A stretch of 64,000 nucleotides of DNA from Asanoa iriomotensis (GTDB taxonomy: Bacteria; Actinomycetota; Actinomycetes; Mycobacteriales; Micromonosporaceae), in NCBI RefSeq assembly GCF_016862515.1, contig NZ_BONC01000021.1, positions 49,234-113,233 of the forward strand, in the 5' to 3' direction. Positions within the stretch are counted from its first letter, which is position 1. Every line of letters begins with the position of its first letter. The notes under the pieces were generated by a model. That model did no database searches. It saw only the letters and a program-made list of their open reading frames with translations, and was not told the origin of the DNA. The position numbers and the translations under genes are program-made. Shown in pieces: positions 1 through 9,025 of the stretch.

Positions 1-771
1 GGCGTGGTCGAGCTGCTGATCCACCCCAAGGCGCGGCGCGCCGGCCTCGCCCGGGAAATGCTCGCCCAGGCCGCCCGCAAGACCTATCACGAGGGCTTCT
101 CCGTCATCGGCGCCGAGGTCGTCGGCGGCACCCCCGCCGTGTCCTTCTTCGAGTCGGTCGGCTTCGTCCGCGAATACACCGAGACCCGCAGCGTGCTCCG
201 GCTCAACTCCGTCGACTGGCTGGCCCTCGGCGAGATGGCCCGCGGCATCGGCGCCGGCTACCACCTCGAGTTCTGCCCGGGCGGCCCGCCCGACGAGCTG
301 CTCGAGCCCTACGCCAAGGCCAAGGCCGAGCTACGCGAGATCGACGACGGCGACCTCGACCTGCGCCCCAGCTCCTACGACCCGCAGCGGCTCCGCGCGA
401 GTCTCGACTGCCTGCACCGGCGGGGCATGAAGCCCTACATCGTGCTGGCCATCCACGAGAAGACCGGCGACGTCGCGGGGTTGACCGAGGTCGTGGTCCC
501 GGCACAGCACCCGACCCGCGCCGACCAGTACGACACGATCGTCGTGCAGGACCACCGCGGCTACGGCATCGACCGTGCCATCAAGGCCCGCATGCTGTTC
601 GAGCTGCGCTCCGCCGAGCCCAAGCTGGCCGAGGTGCAGACCTGGAACGCGCAGGCCAACGAGTCGATGCTGAAGGTCAACGCCGAGCTCGGCTTCCAAC
701 CCGACCGCGAGTGGTACGAGTACGGCGCCGACGTGGCTGACATCTTGCGCCGCCTCGAACACGGTCTTTAG
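1..771 (+). CDS. GNAT-family N-acetyltransferase, 5' end outside window
   Basis: The frame is open from the first base, so the true start lies upstream; 256 sense codons are visible before the TAG. The first ~60 residues are the C-terminal half of one GNAT fold, with an RRAGLAREML acetyl-CoA loop followed by a PAVSFFESVGF strand-helix. Residues ~100-255 look like a second GNAT domain, with DHRGYGIDRAIKARM as the corresponding loop and TWNAQANESMLKVNAELGF at its end. Such two-domain GNATs are common in actinomycetes; the acceptor substrate cannot be told from sequence. A hairpin follows 25 bp after the stop. Confidence 0.85.
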   Translation, partial: GVVELLIHPKARRAGLAREMLAQAARKTYHEGFSVIGAEVVGGTPAVSFFESVGFVREYTETRSVLRLNSVDWLALGEMARGIGAGYHLEFCPGGPPDELLEPYAKAKAELREIDDGDLDLRPSSYDPQRLRASLDCLHRRGMKPYIVLAIHEKTGDVAGLTEVVVPAQHPTRADQYDTIVVQDHRGYGIDRAIKARMLFELRSAEPKLAEVQTWNAQANESMLKVNAELGFQPDREWYEYGADVADILRRLEHGL

Positions 772-795
772 TCAGCAACCTGATACTTGATCGCC

Positions 796-822
796 ATCCA
801 GGGCTGCTAGACAGCCCTGGAT
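796..822. terminator. Hairpin after the GNAT gene
   Basis: Perfect 11-bp inverted repeat (ATCCAGGGCTG / CAGCCCTGGAT) with a 5-base loop, 25 bp after the GNAT stop and 38 bp before the nuclease start. No T-run follows, so it is a terminator of the U-less type common in high-GC actinomycetes, or a transcript-stabilising hairpin. Confidence 0.55.
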
Positions 823-859
823 ACGTCCTGCTCTGCCCCCACCACCCCCGGAGGCTTCG

Positions 860-3800
860 TTGCGCTCTTTACGCGCGCCCGCTTTGTTGGCGGCCGCGAC
901 CCTCACCACGACCGCCGCGCTCGTCGGCGTTCCCAGTGGGGCCTTCGCCGCTCCCACCGATCTGATCATCTCCGAGTACGTCGAGGGCTCGTCCAACAAC
1001 AAGGCGGTCGAGCTCTACAACGGCACGGGAGCCCCGGTCGACCTGGCCGGCTACCAGCTCTCGGTCTACTTCAACGGTGCTACCACGGCGAGCTTCAACG
1101 CCAGCCTGACGGGCACGGTCGCCGCCGGCGACGTGTTCGTGTTCGCCCACTCCGCGTCGGTGGCCGCGATCCTGGCCCAGGCCGACGCCACCACCGGTTC
1201 CGGTCTCTGGAACGGTGACGACGCCATCGTGCTCTCCAAGGCCGGCGCGGTCGTCGACTCGCTCGGCCAGGTCGGCGTCGACCCGGGCACCGAGTGGGGC
1301 ACGGGCCTGACCAGCACGGCCGACAACACGCTGCGTCGCAAGTCGACGGTCGAGGCGGGCGACACGAACCCTAGCGACGCGTTCGACCCGGCGACCGAGT
1401 GGGACGGCTTCGCCATCGACACGTTCGACGGCCTCGGCAGCCACTCGACCGGCGGCGGCCCCGTCGACGCGCCCGCGGTGCTCACCTGCGGCAACGCGCT
1501 GGTCGCCTCGGCCGGCACGGCCGCGACCCGCGACGTCACGGCGACCGACCCGGACGACACGATCACCGACCTCGCGGTCACCAGCGTGACACCGACGCCG
1601 GCCGCGGGCAGCATCTCCCGCACGGCGTTCACCCCGGCCACCGGCCCGGGCGCGACCGCCACTGCGACCGTGACCGCCAGCGCCGACCTGCCCCCGGGCA
1701 GCTACGCCGTGCGGGTCACCTCGACCGACGACAGCGGCACGACCGCGTCCTGCACGCTGACCGTCCAGGTCAACACCGTGCTGACGATCGGCGAGGTGCA
1801 GGGCCAGACGACGGACGCCGAGGAAGGCAAGCTGGACCGTTCGCCGCTCGCACCGGCCAGCGGCAACAGCGCCCTCCTGTACGACATCCGCGGCGTGGTC
1901 ACCCAGCGCACGCTGTCCCGCACCTCGGCCGGCGCCCTGCAGTACGGCTTCTTCCTGCAGAGCCGCCCGGGCTTCGCGGACGGCGACCCGCTGACCTCCG
2001 ACGGCGTCTTCGTCTACACGAGCACGTTCGAGACGCTGATCGGCGGCTACCTGCCCGTCGTGGGCGACGAGATCGTGCTCCGCGGCCGGGTCACCGAGTT
2101 CTTCAACCTGACCGAGATCGCCAGCGCCTCCCTGGTGACCAAGCTGGCCAGCGGCGTCGACGTCACGGTCACCGACGCGGTACCGCCGGTCGACCTCGCG
2201 ACGGCCGACCGGTACTGGGAGCGGCACGAGGGCATGCGCATGCGGGTACGCGCCGGCGCCCAGGCCGTCAGCGGCCGAGACGTGTTCGCCAGCACCGCCG
2301 ACGCCGAGGTGTGGGTGGTCGACAAGGACGACCCGCTGCTCGACCGCGCCGACCCGTACGCGCGCCGGGTCTTCCGTGACTCGCACCCGCTGGACAACAA
2401 CCCGGCGCGGTTCGACGACGAGAACGGCAACCGGATCATGTTCGGCTCGATGGGCGTGAAGGACACCTCCGGCGACAGCACGACCCTGCTGCCGCCGGCG
2501 CACACGTTCGACACGCTGACCAGCGACGCCGTGGGTGGCCTCTACTTCTCGTTCGACAAGTACGGCATCCAGCCTGAGCAGGTGACGTTCTCCGGCGGGG
2601 CGGACCCGTCGAAGAACAACCCGCCGAAGGCCGCCAACCGCAACACGGAGTACGCCGTGGCGACGTACAACGTGGAGAACCTGTACGACTTCCGCGACGA
2701 CCCGTTCGACGGCTGCGACTTCCTCGGCAACACGGGTTGCCCGGGCGTCTCCCCGCCGTTCGACTACGTCCCGCTCGACCAGGCCGACTACGACAACCAG
2801 CTGGCGGCGCTGGCCGACCAGATCACCAACGACCTGCACAGCCCGGACGTGATCCTGGTGCAGGAAGCCGAGGACCAGGACATCTGCACGGTCTCGGGCA
2901 CGACGCTGGCCTGCGGCACGACCAACAACGCCGACGGCGCACCCGACACCATCCAGGAACTGGCGCTGACCATCAAGGCCAACGGCGGCCCGGCGTACGC
3001 GGCGGCCTACGACCGCAACGGCGCGGACGCCCGCGGCATCACGGCGGCGTTCCTGTACCGCACGGACCGGGTGACCCTGGCACCGGCGGACCCGACCGAC
3101 CCGGTCCTGGGCACGACCCCGGCGGTCACCTACCGGGGCGAGGCGCTGCCGTACAACACGGACGTCCAGAACCCGAAGTCACTGAACGCCAAGCTCCCGT
3201 CCGACGTGGACACCTCCACGGGCGTGGACGGCTCCAACGTCTACACCCGCGCACCGCAGGTGGCGAAGTTCCTGGTGGCAGCGTCCCCGGGCAGCACGGA
3301 GCGATCGGTCCTGTGGGCGATCAGCAACCACTACTCGTCGGGCCCGGACGGCCGCATCGGCCAGCGCCGCGAACAGGCGGCCTACGGCGCGGAAATCGTC
3401 AAGGCGATCGAAACGGCCGACCCGCACGCCCGCGTGGCCTACGGCGGCGACCTCAACGTCTTCCCCCGCCCGGACGACCCGGTGCAGTCGAACCCCGGTG
3501 ACCAACTGGCCCCGCTCTACGACGAGGGCCTGCACAACCTGTGGGAGACCTTGGTCGCCGAGGTCCCGTCGAGCGCGTACTCGTACTCGTTCGAGGGCCA
3601 GGCCCAAACCCTGGACCACCTGTTCGTCAACGACAACCTGCACACGGACCTGGTCCAGATGCGCGCGGCCCACATCAACGCGGACTGGGCGGCCAACTAC
3701 GCGGGCGACGGCTCGAGGGGCTCGAGCGACCACGACCCGCAGGTGGCCCGCTTCAACTCGAGAGCGGAACTCCGAGTCTCGGACGCCAGCGTCCTCGAGG

Positions 3801-4096
3801 GCGACCGCGGCACGACAAAGCTGACCTTCACGGTCTCGCTCTCCCGCCCGCTCTCACAGCCGGCCCTCCTTTGCGGCACCACCCTGGGCCTGACGGCACG
3901 AGCGGGCAGCGACTACGACCCGGTAATCGGCTGCCGCACCCTACCGGCAGGCGTTACGTCCACCACGGTGGACGTAACGGTCAACGGCGACCGCCAAAAA
4001 GAACAGAACGAAACCCTGACCCTGGTGGTAGCCGGCATCCCCGGCCTGGTCCTAGCGGACCCGATCGGAATCGGCACGATCCTCAACGACGACTAG
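860..4096 (+). CDS. Secreted ExeM/NucH-like endonuclease with lamin-tail and Calx-beta domains
   Basis: TTG start at 860 chosen because GGAGG lies just upstream at 850-854 and a clear signal peptide follows (MRSLRAPALL, hydrophobic stretch, Ala-X-Ala near residue 30). Domain order: lamin-tail domain (~32-170, ISEYVEGSSNNKAVELYN), Ig-like segment (~200-300), OB-like segment (~310-450), endonuclease/exonuclease/phosphatase domain (~595-960), Calx-beta-like domain (~970-1078). Catalytic-type motifs are visible: TYNVENLYDF (~598), GGDLNVFP (~861) and SSDHDPQVARF (~954). The protein is probably an extracellular, metal-dependent DNase used in nutrient scavenging or release of extracellular DNA. Length (1078 residues) fits large actinobacterial members. 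No sorting signal is seen. Codons near the 3' end become more A-ending than in the rest of the gene. Confidence 0.9.
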   Translation: MRSLRAPALLAAATLTTTAALVGVPSGAFAAPTDLIISEYVEGSSNNKAVELYNGTGAPVDLAGYQLSVYFNGATTASFNASLTGTVAAGDVFVFAHSASVAAILAQADATTGSGLWNGDDAIVLSKAGAVVDSLGQVGVDPGTEWGTGLTSTADNTLRRKSTVEAGDTNPSDAFDPATEWDGFAIDTFDGLGSHSTGGGPVDAPAVLTCGNALVASAGTAATRDVTATDPDDTITDLAVTSVTPTPAAGSISRTAFTPATGPGATATATVTASADLPPGSYAVRVTSTDDSGTTASCTLTVQVNTVLTIGEVQGQTTDAEEGKLDRSPLAPASGNSALLYDIRGVVTQRTLSRTSAGALQYGFFLQSRPGFADGDPLTSDGVFVYTSTFETLIGGYLPVVGDEIVLRGRVTEFFNLTEIASASLVTKLASGVDVTVTDAVPPVDLATADRYWERHEGMRMRVRAGAQAVSGRDVFASTADAEVWVVDKDDPLLDRADPYARRVFRDSHPLDNNPARFDDENGNRIMFGSMGVKDTSGDSTTLLPPAHTFDTLTSDAVGGLYFSFDKYGIQPEQVTFSGGADPSKNNPPKAANRNTEYAVATYNVENLYDFRDDPFDGCDFLGNTGCPGVSPPFDYVPLDQADYDNQLAALADQITNDLHSPDVILVQEAEDQDICTVSGTTLACGTTNNADGAPDTIQELALTIKANGGPAYAAAYDRNGADARGITAAFLYRTDRVTLAPADPTDPVLGTTPAVTYRGEALPYNTDVQNPKSLNAKLPSDVDTSTGVDGSNVYTRAPQVAKFLVAASPGSTERSVLWAISNHYSSGPDGRIGQRREQAAYGAEIVKAIETADPHARVAYGGDLNVFPRPDDPVQSNPGDQLAPLYDEGLHNLWETLVAEVPSSAYSYSFEGQAQTLDHLFVNDNLHTDLVQMRAAHINADWAANYAGDGSRGSSDHDPQVARFNSRAELRVSDASVLEGDRGTTKLTFTVSLSRPLSQPALLCGTTLGLTARAGSDYDPVIGCRTLPAGVTSTTVDVTVNGDRQKEQNETLTLVVAGIPGLVLADPIGIGTILNDD

Positions 4097-4103
4097 AACC
4101 AAG

Positions 4104-4634
4104 CTAACGAAGCGGCCCGGCCCCAAGCCGGGCCGCTTCGCCATTCACCCAGGCATAAAACCCGGCCTCAGAGGGCGGAGGCGCCACGGCCCGAAACTTC
4201 TCGACCCGCACTTCCCACTGACTCCGCCGCCGCTGCCGATCCCGCCGGCGCCGATCCCGATAAAACGTCTCAGGCGGCCGAGCAAGCCCGTAAATATCGC
4301 CCCACCACTCCCCCGGCAACGGATCAAGAATCACGTTAAGATGAGCGGGAAACCGCCGATAACCTCCGTCAACGGTATTATCACTGTCCACAATAGGCTG
4401 AAGCTTCCGACGACTAACCCGATCAACAACCACAATCCGAAACCCACAGGCGTCCAACAGCCGCTCCACCATGGCCAAACTGGGCGCCAGGTCCCCGGCC
4501 TCAATCCGCCCCACGGTCCCATGACTGGCCCCACTCTTCTTGGCCAACTGCCGCTGACTGAGATCAGCCCGCCGCCGAGCGGCCCGCAAAAGCCCAGAAA
4601 CGGGAAGCACCAGCCCCCCACGCTGCCCACTCAT
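4104..4634 (-). CDS. XRE-type helix-turn-helix protein
   Basis: ATG at 4634 begins MSGQRGGLVLPVSGLLRAAR; the longer upstream frame is low-complexity Gly/Pro-rich and unlikely to be translated. Residues ~12-65 form a Cro/CI HTH (RADLSQRQLAKKSGASHGTV, then GRIEAGDLAPSL). The rest (~70-176) is Arg-rich with no recognised enzyme motif (YRDRRRRDRQRRR, then a Trp/Tyr-containing tail). Probably a DNA-binding regulator of unknown target. The gene converges on the nuclease with 7 bp between stops. An IS256-family element sits about 94 bp upstream of the start and could have disrupted or replaced its promoter. Confidence 0.75.
   Translation of the reverse strand: MSGQRGGLVLPVSGLLRAARRRADLSQRQLAKKSGASHGTVGRIEAGDLAPSLAMVERLLDACGFRIVVVDRVSRRKLQPIVDSDNTVDGGYRRFPAHLNVILDPLPGEWWGDIYGLARPPETFYRDRRRRDRQRRRSQWEVRVEKFRAVAPPPSEAGFYAWVNGEAARLGAGPLR
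4110..4138. terminator. Bidirectional terminator hairpin between convergent genes
   Basis: Perfect 12-bp inverted repeat (AAGCGGCCCGGC / GCCGGGCCGCTT, 5-base loop) just after the nuclease stop. It lies inside the last codons of the minus-strand HTH gene, so it is also part of that coding sequence. Confidence 0.7.
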
Positions 4635-4727
4635 CAGGCAAGCATGCCCACCCCCACCTCCCGAAACCACCCCACCACCAAGCCTGTGGATAACTCCCCC
4701 ACCCCACACCCACGCGCAGCAGCTTTG

Positions 4728-4775
4728 GGGACTGTCAAACAAACGGTGTAAGGGACTGTCAAACAAACGGTGTAA
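4728..4775. repeat. Tandem duplication of the IS left terminal repeat
   Basis: Two identical 24-bp units lie head to tail at 4728-4751 and 4752-4775. Each starts GGGACTGTC and ends GGTGTAA. The outer unit abuts the target duplication; the inner one is 17 bp from the transposase stop. The right end of the element has only one copy. Confidence 0.95.
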
Positions 4776-4792
4776 CGCCGGCTATTGGTTGA

Positions 4793-6088
4793 CTACTTGC
4801 GGGTGGGGGTGAGGCGGCCTTCGAAGGTCATCTCGAAGGCGTTCAGGGCGGGTTTCCAGCGGATCGCCCATCGGCGCCGTCCGGTGCCGGTGGGGTCGAG
4901 GCTCATGACCGCCAGATAGACGCACTTGAGCGCGGCCTGCTCGTTCGGGAAGTGCCCGCGGGCGCGGACGGCCCGGCGGATGCGGGCGTTGACCGACTCG
5001 ATCGCGTTGGTCGAGCAGACGACCTTGCGGATCTCGACATCGAAGGCCAGGAACGGCACGAACTCCGGCCAGGCGTTGTCCCACAGCCTGACGATCGCCG
5101 GATACTTCTGTCCCCACGCGTCGACGAACTCAGCGAATCGGGCCTTCGCCGCGGCTTCGGTCGCCGCCGTGTAGACCGGCCGCAGCGCTTTGGCGATCGC
5201 GTCGTAGTGCTGCCGGCCGGCATAGCGGAACGAGTTGCGCAACAGGTGGATCACACAGGTCTGGACCACCGCTTGGGGCCAGGTCGCCGCGATCGCGTCG
5301 GGCAGCCCCTTGAGGCCGTCGCAGACGACCATGCACGCGTCCTCGACCCCCCGGTTCTTGACCTCGGTGAGAACTTGAAGCCAGAACTTGGCGCCCTCGC
5401 CGCCGTCACCGGCCCACAGGCCCAGGATGTCGCGGGTGCCCTCGACCGTGACCGCCAAGGCGACGTAGACGGGTCGGTTGGCGACCTTCCCATCGCGGAT
5501 CTTCACGTGGACGGCATCCAGGAAGATCACCGGATAGACGGGGTCGAGTGGCCGGTTCTGCCACTCACCCATCGCGTCGAGCACCTTGTCGGTGATCGTC
5601 GAGATGGTCTGGCGGGACACGTCCGCGCCGTAGACCTCGGCCAGGTGCGCCTGGATCTCCCCAGTGGTCAAACCCTTCGCGGACAGCGAGATGACCATGT
5701 CCTCGACGCCGGTCAGCCGACGCTGACGCTTGCGCACGATCTGCGGCTCAAACGAGCCGTCCCGGTCACGCGGCACGCTGATCTCGACCGGGCCGACCTC
5801 GGTCAGGACGGTCTTGCCCCGGGCACCGTTTCGAGAGTTCTGGCCGTTGTTGCCGGCCGGGTCGCCCTTGTCATAGCCGAGATGGTCGGTGATCTCACCG
5901 TCAAGCGCGGCCTCGAGCACACGCTTGGTCAGCTGCTGCAGCAGGCCGCCGTCTCCGGTCAGTTGCAGACCCGCTGCGCGGGCCTGCTCGACCAGACGGC
6001 CCACCAGCTCAACATCCACGCCCTCGTCAGCGGGCCCGTTCTTCTTCGGCACCGCGGCAGTATCCGCCGCGACCGTCGCGTCCGTCAT
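4793..6088 (-). CDS. IS256-family transposase
   Basis: 431 residues, full length for the mutator-type family. The DDE triad is visible: D191 in FLDAVHVKIRD, D257 in MVVCDGLKGLPDA and E364 in CSTNAIESVNARIRR. The family's C/D(2)H feature is present as CVIHLLRNS (~278-286). No frameshift or stop interrupts it, so the copy is potentially active. The start is the first ATG after the right inverted repeat (MTDATVAADT). The product would cut and join the element's inverted repeats through a circular intermediate (known for the family). Confidence 0.95.
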   Translation of the reverse strand: MTDATVAADTAAVPKKNGPADEGVDVELVGRLVEQARAAGLQLTGDGGLLQQLTKRVLEAALDGEITDHLGYDKGDPAGNNGQNSRNGARGKTVLTEVGPVEISVPRDRDGSFEPQIVRKRQRRLTGVEDMVISLSAKGLTTGEIQAHLAEVYGADVSRQTISTITDKVLDAMGEWQNRPLDPVYPVIFLDAVHVKIRDGKVANRPVYVALAVTVEGTRDILGLWAGDGGEGAKFWLQVLTEVKNRGVEDACMVVCDGLKGLPDAIAATWPQAVVQTCVIHLLRNSFRYAGRQHYDAIAKALRPVYTAATEAAAKARFAEFVDAWGQKYPAIVRLWDNAWPEFVPFLAFDVEIRKVVCSTNAIESVNARIRRAVRARGHFPNEQAALKCVYLAVMSLDPTGTGRRRWAIRWKPALNAFEMTFEGRLTPTRK

Positions 6089-6140
6089 CAGGTGCTACTC
6101 CCTCGATCAGGAGTTACACCGTTCGTTTTACAGACCCCAG

Positions 6141-6208
6141 CTTTGCTCTGCATCCATATACGCGCCACCTCCAGAACGGGGTGGTGCGTATATGGATGCA
6201 GAGCAAAG
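6141..6208. repeat. Dispersed hairpin repeat, copy 1 (29-bp arms)
   Basis: Inverted repeat with 29-bp arms at 6141-6169 and 6180-6208 that pair throughout apart from one G-T, with a 10-base loop. The arm begins CTTTGCTCTGCATCCATA. Related hairpins occur at 51924-51988 and 61398-61465. The first bases form part of the IS256 target duplication. It lies downstream of hemB, on the far side of a separate terminator. Confidence 0.92.
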
Positions 6209-6420
6209 TCTGGCGGGCAGGGCGGGGTAAGGGGGCAAACGGCACGGGTGTTTCGTGCGGCTCGGGGCGGCCAGTTGGGCCCTCGGCGTCCGCTTCGTTC
6301 GTGGACGGCGGCGCGCGGGGCGGTGGGTCCGCGCCGTGCCTCGGGGATGGCGAGCCGGGTTTGTTTGGGCGCTGGCCTTGCGGTTTGCTGGTCAGTGGCG
6401 CGCTGGTGGGTACGTACGGC

Positions 6421-6450
6421 GAAGGGCATGCCCTGGTGGGCATGCCCTTC
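6421..6450. terminator. Terminator hairpin downstream of hemB
   Basis: Perfect 13-bp inverted repeat (GAAGGGCATGCCC / GGGCATGCCCTTC, TGGT loop). On the plus strand it is followed by TCGTTTTG; on the minus strand it lies 12 bp past the hemB stop, so it probably ends the rex-hem transcript. Between it and the hairpin repeat at 6141-6208 (6209-6420) I see no gene or other signal. Confidence 0.7.
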
Positions 6451-6461
6451 TCGTTTTGTCG

Positions 6462-7445
6462 TTAGTAGCGGGAGCGGAGGAGGGTGGCTGCCTCGGTTGC
6501 ACAGTACGTCAGGATTATTTGGGCGCCTGCGCGGCGGATCGAGGTCAGGGTTTCCAGGATTGCTCGGTCGCGGTCCAGCCAGCCGTTGGCTGCCGCGGCC
6601 TCTACCATCGCGTACTCGCCTGAGATTTGGTATGCCGCTACTGGGATGTCCGTTGCGTTGCGGACCGCGTGGATGACGTCCAGGTTTGTTAGCGCGGGTT
6701 TGACCATGACCATGTCCGCGCCCTCTTCTACGTCGAGTTTTACCTCGCGTAGGGCGTCGCGGAAGTTTGCCGGGTCCTGTTGGTAGGTGCGGCGGTCTCC
6801 CACCAGCGAGGATTCCACCGCTTCGCGGAACGGGCCGTAGAAGGCTGATGCGTACTTCACCGCGTAGGCCAGGATTCCTACGTCCTGGTAGCCCGCTGCG
6901 TCCAGTGCCTGGCGGGCTACTCCTACCTGGCCGTCCATCATGCCCGACGGGCCTACCAGGTGTACGCCTGCTTCCGCCTGGGCTACCGCCATCGTTGCGT
7001 ACGACTCCAGTGTGGCGTCGTTGTCTACCCTGCCTGACTCGTCCAGGACTCCGCAGTGGCCGTGGGACGTGAACTCGTCCAGGCAGAGGTCGCCCATTAC
7101 CACTGTGGCGTCGCCTACCTCTGCGACCACGTCTCTGATCGCTACGTTGAGGATGCCCTCTGGGTCCAGGCCGCCTGAGCCCTCGGGGTCCTTGTGCGTG
7201 GGGACGCCGAACAGCATGATGCCGCCGACGCCCGCGCGGACCGCTTCCGCTGCCGCCTTGCGGAGCGACTCGCGGGAGTGTTGGAACACGCCTGGCATCG
7301 AGGTGATGGGGCGTGGCTCCGTCAAGCCTTCCTTCACGAACATGGGGAGGACCAGCTCTGACGGCGCCAGCTTTGTTTCCTCTACCAGGCGGCGCATCGC
7401 CGGGGTTGTCCTTAGGCGGCGTGGGCGGTCCGTCGGGAAAGCCAT
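6462..7445 (-). CDS. hemB: Delta-aminolevulinic acid dehydratase (porphobilinogen synthase)
   Basis: Condenses two 5-aminolevulinate molecules to porphobilinogen in the tetrapyrrole pathway. 327 residues, normal for HemB. Active-site lysines are visible as K197 ([14 protein letters not shown]) and K249 (MVMVKPAL). The metal-site loop reads [16 protein letters not shown]121 and C131 are kept but the middle cysteine of Zn-type enzymes is Asp123, a mixed form. ATG at 7445 shares one base with the upstream hemD stop (TGATG), implying coupled translation; longer in-frame extensions run through hemD and are not real. Codons are unusually A-ending for this genome (GGA, TCA, AGG, GTA in the stretch around 7023-7080). 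Confidence 0.97.
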   Translation of the reverse strand: MAFPTDRPRRLRTTPAMRRLVEETKLAPSELVLPMFVKEGLTEPRPITSMPGVFQHSRESLRKAAAEAVRAGVGGIMLFGVPTHKDPEGSGGLDPEGILNVAIRDVVAEVGDATVVMGDLCLDEFTSHGHCGVLDESGRVDNDATLESYATMAVAQAEAGVHLVGPSGMMDGQVGVARQALDAAGYQDVGILAYAVKYASAFYGPFREAVESSLVGDRRTYQQDPANFRDALREVKLDVEEGADMVMVKPALTNLDVIHAVRNATDIPVAAYQISGEYAMVEAAAANGWLDRDRAILETLTSIRRAGAQIILTYCATEAATLLRSRY

Positions 7446-9025
7446 CAGCGGAACCTCAGTGCTGTCGGGCCCTGGACCTTTGAACCACGGCGCTGCTTCG
7501 CCGGCATCGCGGCGAGCTTTTCGCGGAGTTCCACCGCGTACGAGGCCAGTGCTTCCACCAGGTCTGGGACCGAGGCGTGGGCCGGCTGGACATCGACGCG
7601 CAGGCCGAACTCCGTGGCCGTTTCCGCCGTCTTCGGGCCGATGACCGCTACCACCGTGCGGGTGTGGGGCTTGCCGGCGATGCCGACCAGGTTGCGGACC
7701 GTGGAGGAGCTGGTGAAGAGGACCGCGTCGAAGCCGCCCGACTTGATGGCGTCGCGGATCTCCGCCGGCGGCGGCGCCGCGCGGACCGTGCGGTACGCGG
7801 TGACGTCGTCGACCTCCCAGCCGAGTTCCGTGAGGCCCGCGGCCAGCGTCTCCGTGGCGATGTCGGCGCGCGGCAGCAGCACCCGGCCCACCGGGTCCAG
7901 GACCTCGTCGTGCGGGGAGAACTCGGCGAGCAGGCCCTCGGACGACTGCTCGCCCGCGGGGACCAGCTCCGGCTGGATGCCGAACGCGCGGACGGCGTCC
8001 GCGGTGGCTTCGCCGATGCAGGCGATCTTCACGCCGCCGAAGTGGCGGGCGTCGAGGCCGTGTTCGCCGAACTTCTCCCAGACCGCGCGGACCGCGTTGA
8101 CCGAGGTGAACAGGACCCAGGCGTAGCGGCCGTCGACCAGGCCCTTGACCGCCCGCTCCATCTGGGCCGGGGTGCGCGGCGGCTCGACGGCGATGGTGGG
8201 GACCTCGCACGGGATCGCGCCGTAGGCGCGCAGTCGGGCGCTCATCGCGCCGGCCTGCTCCTTCGTGCGGGGTACGAGCACCTTCCAGCCGTACAGCGGG
8301 CGGTTCTCCCACCAGCTCAGCTTGTCGCGGTGCGCGACGCCCGCGCCCAGGGTGAGCACCACGCGGCCGGTGAAGCCGAGGGCGGCGGCGACGAAGCTGT
8401 CGACCGTCGACGTGGTGGTGAACTGGGTCTCGCCGGTGCCGTCGCCGGTCACGCCGACCGGGGTGGTGCCGTCGAGGCCCGCGGCGATCAGGCCGTCGCG
8501 GAGTGCGGCCAGGTCACCGGCGTCGACCGCGAGGGCCAGCGAGTCGCGGGCCACGGCGGTGGCCAGGGCTTCGAAGTCCAGTGACGAGATGTCGTCGACA
8601 TCGGCGGCGGTACGCAGGCCCGGGAGCGGGACGCCCGCGTAGGTGGCAACTCCCTCGGCCTGGCCGACACCGGGCACGACCTCGAAGTGGACGGCGGTGC
8701 GGGCGACGGCCTGCACCTCCTTGACCACCGACTCGTGTCCGAAGGGGTCGCCGGCGACGAGGTGCACGGCGGAGAGCCCGGAGCGCGCGGCGGACAGCAG
8801 CACCTTGGCCACGTCGCCGGAGGCGCCCTCGGCCGGCGTGAACTGCGCGTCGTCCTTGGCCTCGGCGCGGATCGCCGCGAGCAGCGACTCCGGCACGCCG
8901 CGGTCGTAGACCACCTGGTCGGCCTCGACCAGCGCGTCGTGCGCCCGGCGGGTCAGCAGGCCCGGGTCGCCGGGTCCCGCCCCGACGAACGAGATGTGGC
9001 CTGCGGGCTTACGGGTGCGGGTCAT
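7445..9025 (-). CDS. hemD: Fused uroporphyrinogen-III C-methyltransferase / uroporphyrinogen-III synthase
   Basis: 526 residues with two enzymes in one chain. Residues ~10-245 are a SAM-dependent uroporphyrinogen-III methyltransferase (CobA/SUMT type; [13 protein letters not shown] at 14-25, [12 protein letters not shown], a degenerate second half). Residues ~260-510 are HemD ([46 protein letters not shown]). The fusion is standard in actinobacteria and places the branch between haem and sirohaem/B12 in one protein. Its ATG overlaps the hemC stop by 4 bp (9022-9025). A Lys/Arg-rich C-terminal tail follows the HemD domain. Confidence 0.95.
   Translation of the reverse strand: MTRTRKPAGHISFVGAGPGDPGLLTRRAHDALVEADQVVYDRGVPESLLAAIRAEAKDDAQFTPAEGASGDVAKVLLSAARSGLSAVHLVAGDPFGHESVVKEVQAVARTAVHFEVVPGVGQAEGVATYAGVPLPGLRTAADVDDISSLDFEALATAVARDSLALAVDAGDLAALRDGLIAAGLDGTTPVGVTGDGTGETQFTTTSTVDSFVAAALGFTGRVVLTLGAGVAHRDKLSWWENRPLYGWKVLVPRTKEQAGAMSARLRAYGAIPCEVPTIAVEPPRTPAQMERAVKGLVDGRYAWVLFTSVNAVRAVWEKFGEHGLDARHFGGVKIACIGEATADAVRAFGIQPELVPAGEQSSEGLLAEFSPHDEVLDPVGRVLLPRADIATETLAAGLTELGWEVDDVTAYRTVRAAPPPAEIRDAIKSGGFDAVLFTSSSTVRNLVGIAGKPHTRTVVAVIGPKTAETATEFGLRVDVQPAHASVPDLVEALASYAVELREKLAAMPAKQRRGSKVQGPTALRFR

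Larger units (their letters stand above)
4728..6137 (-). mobile_element. IS256-family insertion sequence, complete
   Basis: The 1410-bp element is bounded by 25-bp imperfect inverted repeats (22 of 25 match; left end begins GGGACTGTCAAAC at 4728, right end closes at 6137). It is flanked by a perfect 8-bp direct repeat CAGCTTTG at 4720-4727 and 6138-6145, the target-duplication size usual for IS256. One intact transposase fills it. The left terminal repeat is duplicated in tandem (4728-4775). The right-hand target copy overlaps the first five bases of a dispersed hairpin repeat at 6141, so the element inserted at the foot of that hairpin. Confidence 0.93.

Noticed and set aside
869..2839. Long minus-strand frame (656 codons) opposite the secreted nuclease
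   Set aside because: Arg/Val/Gly-rich composition typical of the antisense of high-GC coding DNA; the plus-strand nuclease has clear domains, a signal peptide and a ribosome site.
4635..4766. Upstream extension of the XRE gene
   Set aside because: Extends into the IS end and is Gly-rich low complexity; HTH proteins of this type start near ATG 4634.
4952..6676. Long plus-strand frame through the IS transposase
   Set aside because: Runs opposite an intact IS256 transposase with a full DDE triad; no family similarity.
7446..8312. Extended start for HemB making a 616-residue protein
   Set aside because: The extension is hemD read in another phase. HemB is complete from ATG 7445, which couples to the hemD stop.
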